From contig NZ_RARC01000025.1 of the NCBI RefSeq assembly GCF_003719305.1, positions 1-64,000 on the forward strand: a stretch of DNA of 64,000 bases, written 5' to 3'. Under the pieces are notes generated by a model. The model did no database searches, was not told where the DNA came from, and saw nothing but the letters and a program-made list of their open reading frames with translations. The position numbers and the translations under genes were made by a program. This document shows positions 60,362-64,000 of the stretch, piece by piece. Numbering within the stretch: position 1 is the stretch's first letter; every line of letters begins with the position of its first letter. The stretch is from Mycolicibacterium stellerae (GTDB lineage Bacteria > Actinomycetota > Actinomycetes > Mycobacteriales > Mycobacteriaceae).

Positions 60362-61207
60362 TTATCCCGACAGGTTGAAATTGCCGTCGGCGCCGTAGAC
60401 GGCGAGCGAGATCAACATCGTCAACGACACGACGACGATCAGAGACGTTCGGACCGCATTTCCGACGGCAACCCCCACGCCTGCCGGGCCGCCGGCGGCG
60501 AAGTAGCCGAAAAAGGTATGAATCAGCAAGATGCTCAACGCCATGAGCACTGCCTGCAAGAAAGACCAGATGAGATCGGTCGGGTTCAGAAACGTCGTGA
60601 AGTAGTGATCATAGAGGCCGCCGGACTGCCCGAAGATGACGACCGTGGTGAACTGGCTAGCCAGGAAGGACAGGATCACCGCGATCGTGTACAGCGGTGC
60701 GATGGCAATCAGACCCGCAATGATCCGGGTACTCACCAGGTACGACACAGGTCGAATCGCCATGCTCTCGAGGGCATCGATCTCCTCGTTGACGCGCATG
60801 GCGCCAAGCTGCGCGGTCACGCCGGCGCCGAAGGTTGCCGCCAATCCGATACCAGCGACCACAGGTGCGGTGATTCGCACATTGATGAATGCCGCAAGAA
60901 ATCCCGTCAGCGCCTCGACGCCGATATTGCCCAGGGAGCTGTACCCCTGGATGGCAAGCGTCCCCCCCGCCGCGAGCGTCATGAACCCGACGATGACCAC
61001 TGTCCCGCCGATCATCGCCAACATCCCTGTGCCCATGCTGATCTCAGCGATGAGGCGGATGACTTCGCTGCGATAGTTGGTCGCTGCGAACGGCACGCCA
61101 GCGATCGCTCTGAGGTAGAAAAGAGTGTGATCACCGATGCCGCGGACCGCAGCGACCGGCCGTTCGACTTCTCGACTCAAACGGGGAAACATCGTTCGCG
61201 CGGTCAC
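60362..61207 (-). CDS. yrbEB: Mce-associated ABC permease YrbEB
   Basis: 281 residues, MlaE-type permease with five to six membrane helices (GMLAMIGGTVVIVGFMTLAAGGTLAI; PLYTIAVILSFLASQFTTVVI; NAVRTSLIVVVSLTMLISLAVYGADG). The MlaE coupling region GAMRVNEEIDALESMAIRPVSYLV is well conserved. It pairs with YrbEA and an MceG ATPase encoded elsewhere. Starts 10 bases after yrbEA. Confidence 0.92.
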   Translation of the reverse strand: MTARTMFPRLSREVERPVAAVRGIGDHTLFYLRAIAGVPFAATNYRSEVIRLIAEISMGTGMLAMIGGTVVIVGFMTLAAGGTLAIQGYSSLGNIGVEALTGFLAAFINVRITAPVVAGIGLAATFGAGVTAQLGAMRVNEEIDALESMAIRPVSYLVSTRIIAGLIAIAPLYTIAVILSFLASQFTTVVIFGQSGGLYDHYFTTFLNPTDLIWSFLQAVLMALSILLIHTFFGYFAAGGPAGVGVAVGNAVRTSLIVVVSLTMLISLAVYGADGNFNLSG

Positions 61208-61217
61208 ACGTGTGTCC

Positions 61218-61994
61218 TCAACTGCTTGTCATCCGGATACCGATGGCGGTGACGACAACATTGACGGCGAAAAGCGCCATGAATGCATACACGACGGCCT
61301 CGTTGACGGCATTGCCGACTGCCTTGGCCCCGCCCCTGGTCACCGACAACCCTCGATAGCAGGCGACCAGGCCGGCGATCAGGCCGAACAATGCGGCCTT
61401 GACGCATGAGATCGTCATTTCGGGGATGCCCGTGAGCAGGGTGATGCCGCCGGCGAATGCACCGGGGTTGACGTCTTGCACGAAAACCGAAAACACATAT
61501 CCGCCAAGTATTCCGATGGTACAGACCAGGCTGTTCAGCAGCAGAGCGACCAGGCCTGATGCCAGCATTCGCGGAGTCACCAGCCGTTGCACCGGGTTGA
61601 TTCCGAGCACCTCCATGGCTTCGATCTCTTCGCGAATGGTGCGCGCTCCCAGATCGGCGCACATCGCAGTAGCTCCCGCCCCGGCGACGATCAAAACGGT
61701 GACCATTGGTCCGACCTGAGTTACCGCACCGAACGCGGCGCCGGCGCCCGACAGGTCCGCAGCGCCCAGTTCACGCAGCAGGACGTTCAAGGTAAAGCTC
61801 ACCAGCACCGTGAATGGGATAGCCACCATGAGGGTTGGCGCCAGTGAGACCCGTGCCACAAACCAAGCCTGCTGAGCGAACTCCTTGCCCTGGAAGGGAC
61901 GCCGGAAGACATGGCCGACGGCCTCAGCCGCCATGGCGAAGAAGCCGCCGATTGCTTGCATTGGTTGGGCGAGCCGGTCCGCCTGTAGCATCAC
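61218..61994 (-). CDS. yrbEA: Mce-associated ABC permease YrbEA
   Basis: 258 residues from a GTG at 61994, which overlaps the stop of a small ORF (GTGA); an ATG lies one codon further on. MlaE-type permease: TQVGPMVTVLIVAGAGATAMCADLGARTIREEIEAMEVLGINPVQRLV is the coupling-helix block. Membrane partner of YrbEB in lipid transport. Confidence 0.92.
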   Translation of the reverse strand: MMLQADRLAQPMQAIGGFFAMAAEAVGHVFRRPFQGKEFAQQAWFVARVSLAPTLMVAIPFTVLVSFTLNVLLRELGAADLSGAGAAFGAVTQVGPMVTVLIVAGAGATAMCADLGARTIREEIEAMEVLGINPVQRLVTPRMLASGLVALLLNSLVCTIGILGGYVFSVFVQDVNPGAFAGGITLLTGIPEMTISCVKAALFGLIAGLVACYRGLSVTRGGAKAVGNAVNEAVVYAFMALFAVNVVVTAIGIRMTSS

Positions 61995-62143
61995 AGGTAA
62001 CGACTTGTTTCACTGCTCGGGCGGAAATCGTGGTCGCCGCCAGTGCTTTTCGAATCCTCGGGTCGAAATTCGGTGAGCATCCCGATGGTCACTTCCTCAC
62101 GGTAGAGCGAACTCCAGCTGAGTCCTCGACGAGTCTCACCCAT
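61991..62143 (-). CDS. Small ORF (50 aa) coupled to yrbEA
   Basis: From the ATG at 62143 the frame MGETRRGLSWSSLYREEVTI... runs 50 codons and stops in a GTGA overlap with yrbEA. Upstream in-frame GTG codons could extend it by a few residues. No signal peptide or membrane segment; it is polar with a charged end. The yrbEA start lacks a good ribosome site of its own, so translation of this ORF may feed ribosomes into yrbEA. No family recognised; could be coincidence. Confidence 0.45.
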   Translation of the reverse strand: MGETRRGLSWSSLYREEVTIGMLTEFRPEDSKSTGGDHDFRPSSETSRYL

Positions 62144-62187
62144 TGGCACTGCACGTTCACGCACGCGGCACCCAGTCCAGTGGTCGG

Positions 62188-63315
62188 TTACCTGTCGGCG
62201 TCGGTGAACCGAATGATGCCCCGAATGTTTCGGCCCGCCAGCATATCTCGGTATCCATCGTTGACCTGCTCGAGTGCGTATTCGCGCGTGACCATATCGT
62301 CGAGGTTGAGTCTTCCCGCCCTGTACAGCGACAGCATCAGTCCGATGTCGTATTGCGGATTGCCGCCGCCAAAGAGGCTGCCCTTCAACGTCTTCTGCAA
62401 CAGGCACAGCATCGATGTGTTCAGTGTCGTTTGGTCTTCGGTCATCGCACCCATCGCGGTGAGCACACACGTGCCGCCCTTGGCGGTAATGCCCATGTAT
62501 TTGTCGACGTCCTGACCTTTGAGCTCGCCCACCGTCACGATCACTTTTTTGCACATCCTGCCCGCGGTGATCTCGGCGGCACCGGCCGTCGCGGCTTCGA
62601 TGGTGGCAAAGCCGGCCGAGGCGCCGAACTTCACCGCCTGATCCCGTTTCCATTCAACCGGTTCGACGACGAGGACATGGCGTGCACCGGAGTTGACCGC
62701 TCCCTGCAACGCAGCCATGCCAACTCCGCCCAACCCGACGATTGCAACGTCCTCGCCTGGGCGCACATCTGCGATGGTCGTCGCCGACCCGTATCCAGTC
62801 GGGACGCCGCAGCCGACAATGCACGCCAACTCGAAGGGGATCGCGGTGTCGATCTTTACCACCGACATTTGGTTCACCACGGCGTAGGGCGAGAAGGTGC
62901 CGAGCAGACACATGGGGAATGCATTACGGCCATTGGCGGTGACGCGGAAGGATCCGTCTGATGCCGACGCGCCGCCCAGCGACAGTGCCCCCAGATCACA
63001 GAGGTTGTGCATTCCCTCGCGGCAGGAAGGGCATTGGCCGCACGAAGGCACGAATGACATGACAACGTGGTCACCGACTTCGAGGCCGCGAACGCCGGGC
63101 CCAGTCTCGGTGATGATGCCCGCACCTTCGTGGCCGCCGAGGACGGGAAATCCCGCCATGGGAATCGCGCCGGTGACCAGGTGATGGTCGGAGTGGCACA
63201 TTCCAGCCGCCTCGATCTGGACCTTGACCTCGCCCTCACGTGGGTCACCGATTTCGATCTCTTCGATCGACCATGGTTCGTTGAAGTTCCACAGGATCGC
63301 GCCTTTGGTCTTCAT
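62188..63315 (-). CDS. Zinc-type alcohol dehydrogenase (NDMA-dependent/MDR type)
   Basis: 375 residues from the ATG at 63315 with ribosome site GGAGGTGG. Catalytic zinc ligands C40 (GMCHSDHH) and H62-E63 (GGHEGAG); structural zinc cysteines 92, 95, 98, 106 (SCGQCPSCREGMHNLC). Rossmann motif VAIVGLGGVGMAALQ near residues 200-214. It oxidises an alcohol to the aldehyde; the sequence is of the mycobacterial NDMA-dependent/formaldehyde-DH-like class. Head of the operon leading into yrbEA, with two GGAC-type operators in its upstream region. Confidence 0.87.
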   Translation of the reverse strand: MKTKGAILWNFNEPWSIEEIEIGDPREGEVKVQIEAAGMCHSDHHLVTGAIPMAGFPVLGGHEGAGIITETGPGVRGLEVGDHVVMSFVPSCGQCPSCREGMHNLCDLGALSLGGASASDGSFRVTANGRNAFPMCLLGTFSPYAVVNQMSVVKIDTAIPFELACIVGCGVPTGYGSATTIADVRPGEDVAIVGLGGVGMAALQGAVNSGARHVLVVEPVEWKRDQAVKFGASAGFATIEAATAGAAEITAGRMCKKVIVTVGELKGQDVDKYMGITAKGGTCVLTAMGAMTEDQTTLNTSMLCLLQKTLKGSLFGGGNPQYDIGLMLSLYRAGRLNLDDMVTREYALEQVNDGYRDMLAGRNIRGIIRFTDADR

Positions 63316-63419
63316 GCCACCTCCGTCCAGGTCCCAATGTTTCGTGTCGTTGACTGGTGCGTGTCCGCAGCGTCCGACGACGCCTCGGGGAGGCGTCGGA
63401 TCGTTCAGTGAGCTTAAAA

Positions 63420-63433
63420 TAGACTGTGGTCCA
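63420..63433. promoter_or_regulatory. GGAC-type operator, dehydrogenase-mce promoter (proximal)
   Basis: TAGACT-GT-GGTCCA matches 10 of 12 arm positions of TGGACT-NN-AGTCCA, 105-118 bases before the dehydrogenase ATG. A small hairpin (63379-63397, GACGCCTC stem, 3-base loop) lies between it and the gene. Confidence 0.5.
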
Positions 63434-63552
63434 GAATAAACCAGATGTCTTCGGCTGGCTAGTGTGCTACGAAAATTGCTGTCCAGCAGTGTCTTATCGA
63501 GGGTATTCAATGCCAACCGGATGCGTGCTGGCGGTCAACTAGGCGCAACTAC

Positions 63553-63566
63553 TGGACTGAAGTCCA
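63553..63566. promoter_or_regulatory. TGGACT-NN-AGTCCA operator, dehydrogenase-mce promoter (distal)
   Basis: TGGACT-GA-AGTCCA, both arms perfect, 34 bases beyond the stop of the upstream P450 gene and 238 bases before the dehydrogenase ATG. Confidence 0.6.
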
Positions 63567-63599
63567 TTTTGGATTTCTTCGGGTACGGCACCCAGCCGT

Positions 63600-64000
63600 C
63601 TAACCCGGCGCCGTACCGTAGTCGACGGGCAGTTCGAGAATGGAGTGCAGCCAAGCCGAGGGCTGACGAACCGGCGGACCCGTCATCGTGATATCGGGAA
63701 CAACGTCTGCGATCGCATTGAACACCAGCTCGAGGCCCAATCGAGCGAGGTTGGCTCCGACGCAGTAGTGAGCGCCGTGACCACCGAAACCGACGTGAGG
63801 ATTGGGATCCCGGAGGATGTTGAACGAAAAGGGCTGGTCGAATACATCTTCGTCGAAGTTCGCTGACCCGTAGAACATTCCGGCGCGCTGCCCCTTCGCG
63901 ATCCGGACGCCACCAAGCTCGAGATCACACCTGGCTGTGCGCTGAAAGACGTTTACGGGGGTGGACCATCTGACGATCTCGTTGATAGCGGTGGCCGGCC
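63600..64000 (-). CDS. Cytochrome P450, C-terminal part
   Basis: About 133 C-terminal residues; the rest lies beyond the right edge. K-helix ExxR is visible in INEIVRWSTPVNVFQRTA, the meander region MFYGSANFDEDVFDQPFSFNILRDPNPHVGFG, and the heme loop FGGHGAHYCVGANLARLGLEL with its Cys. It is on the same strand as, and 284 bases upstream of, the dehydrogenase-mce operon, so the encoded oxidation could precede the alcohol dehydrogenase step on a transported lipid (inference). It differs clearly from the P450 at 48898. Confidence 0.87.
   Translation of the reverse strand, partial: PATAINEIVRWSTPVNVFQRTARCDLELGGVRIAKGQRAGMFYGSANFDEDVFDQPFSFNILRDPNPHVGFGGHGAHYCVGANLARLGLELVFNAIADVVPDITMTGPPVRQPSAWLHSILELPVDYGTAPG

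Noticed and set aside
63379..63397. Hairpin GACGCCTC-GGG-GAGGCGTC before the dehydrogenase gene as a riboswitch or attenuator
   Set aside because: Short simple hairpin without conserved riboswitch elements or a competing structure; mentioned only as context.
1..64000. tRNA, rRNA, CRISPR arrays, insertion sequences or prophage genes
   Set aside because: None of the expected signatures (transposase frames, terminal repeats, regularly spaced repeats, tRNA cloverleaf sequences) was recognised.

Overview
The window reads as chromosomal DNA of a mycobacterium, probably a fast-growing, metabolically versatile species. The evidence is the high GC content, a complete yrbEAB-mceABCDEF operon, a fadD12-lipO-WS/DGAT lipid cluster ordered as in other mycobacteria, a 13E12-type HNH gene carrying a mycobacterial SOS box, many FadE/TetR/P450 genes, F420-type luciferase-like oxidoreductases and dense 4-base gene overlaps. 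No rRNA, tRNA, CRISPR array, insertion sequence or prophage was seen. No stretch over 300 bases lacks a gene. The longest gaps (2681-2959 and 63316-63599) hold operator-like palindromes.

Layout. (1) 1-8340: partial 13E12 HNH gene; maoC-fadE pair divergent from a small ORF-TetR pair; DHFR-like protein; AraC-DinB-like regulator; a broken arylamine N-acetyltransferase; methyltransferase; LuxR-type regulator. (2) 8349-17853: lipid block with enoyl-CoA hydratase, an acyltransferase-fadD12-lipO operon, a convergent WS/DGAT-lipO2 operon, and a fused double acyl-CoA dehydrogenase behind a perfect CRP-type site. (3) 17858-24951: aminophosphonate block, with an ABC importer, phosphonatase-like HAD hydrolase, FAD oxidoreductase, HD-domain oxygenase-like protein and a HutC/PhnF-type GntR regulator whose predicted operator sits in the divergent promoter. 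(4) 24956-36653: organic-acid block, with three MmgE/PrpD genes, TctABC importer, SDR, aldo/keto reductase, IclR, VOC and MFS genes, tied together by a repeated 14-bp motif. (5) 36865-45864: acyl-CoA ligase plus tandem-hotdog hydratase; DUF3592 membrane protein; LLM-sulfotransferase-DUF1214 operon; IclR, LLM and TetR genes. (6) 46101-53031: large exported Ig-like/DUF1214 protein, P450-TetR pair, second TetR, SDR and a small secreted protein. (7) 53054-64000: an alcohol dehydrogenase-small ORF-yrbEAB-mceABCDEF operon of about 10.3 kb, and the end of a P450.

The most notable signal is regulatory. A palindrome with core GGAC-N4-GTCC, best form TGGACT-NN-AGTCCA, recurs at seven places from 45858 to 63566. 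It overlaps the start codons of two paralogous TetR genes and lies upstream of the SDR, the secreted protein and the dehydrogenase-mce operon. This looks like a local TetR regulon controlling an uncharacterised mce/P450/dehydrogenase system, presumably for uptake and oxidation of a hydrophobic substrate. Other points are two genes whose only plausible start is CTG inside a CTGA overlap, and two small ORFs coupled to downstream genes by GTGA overlaps.
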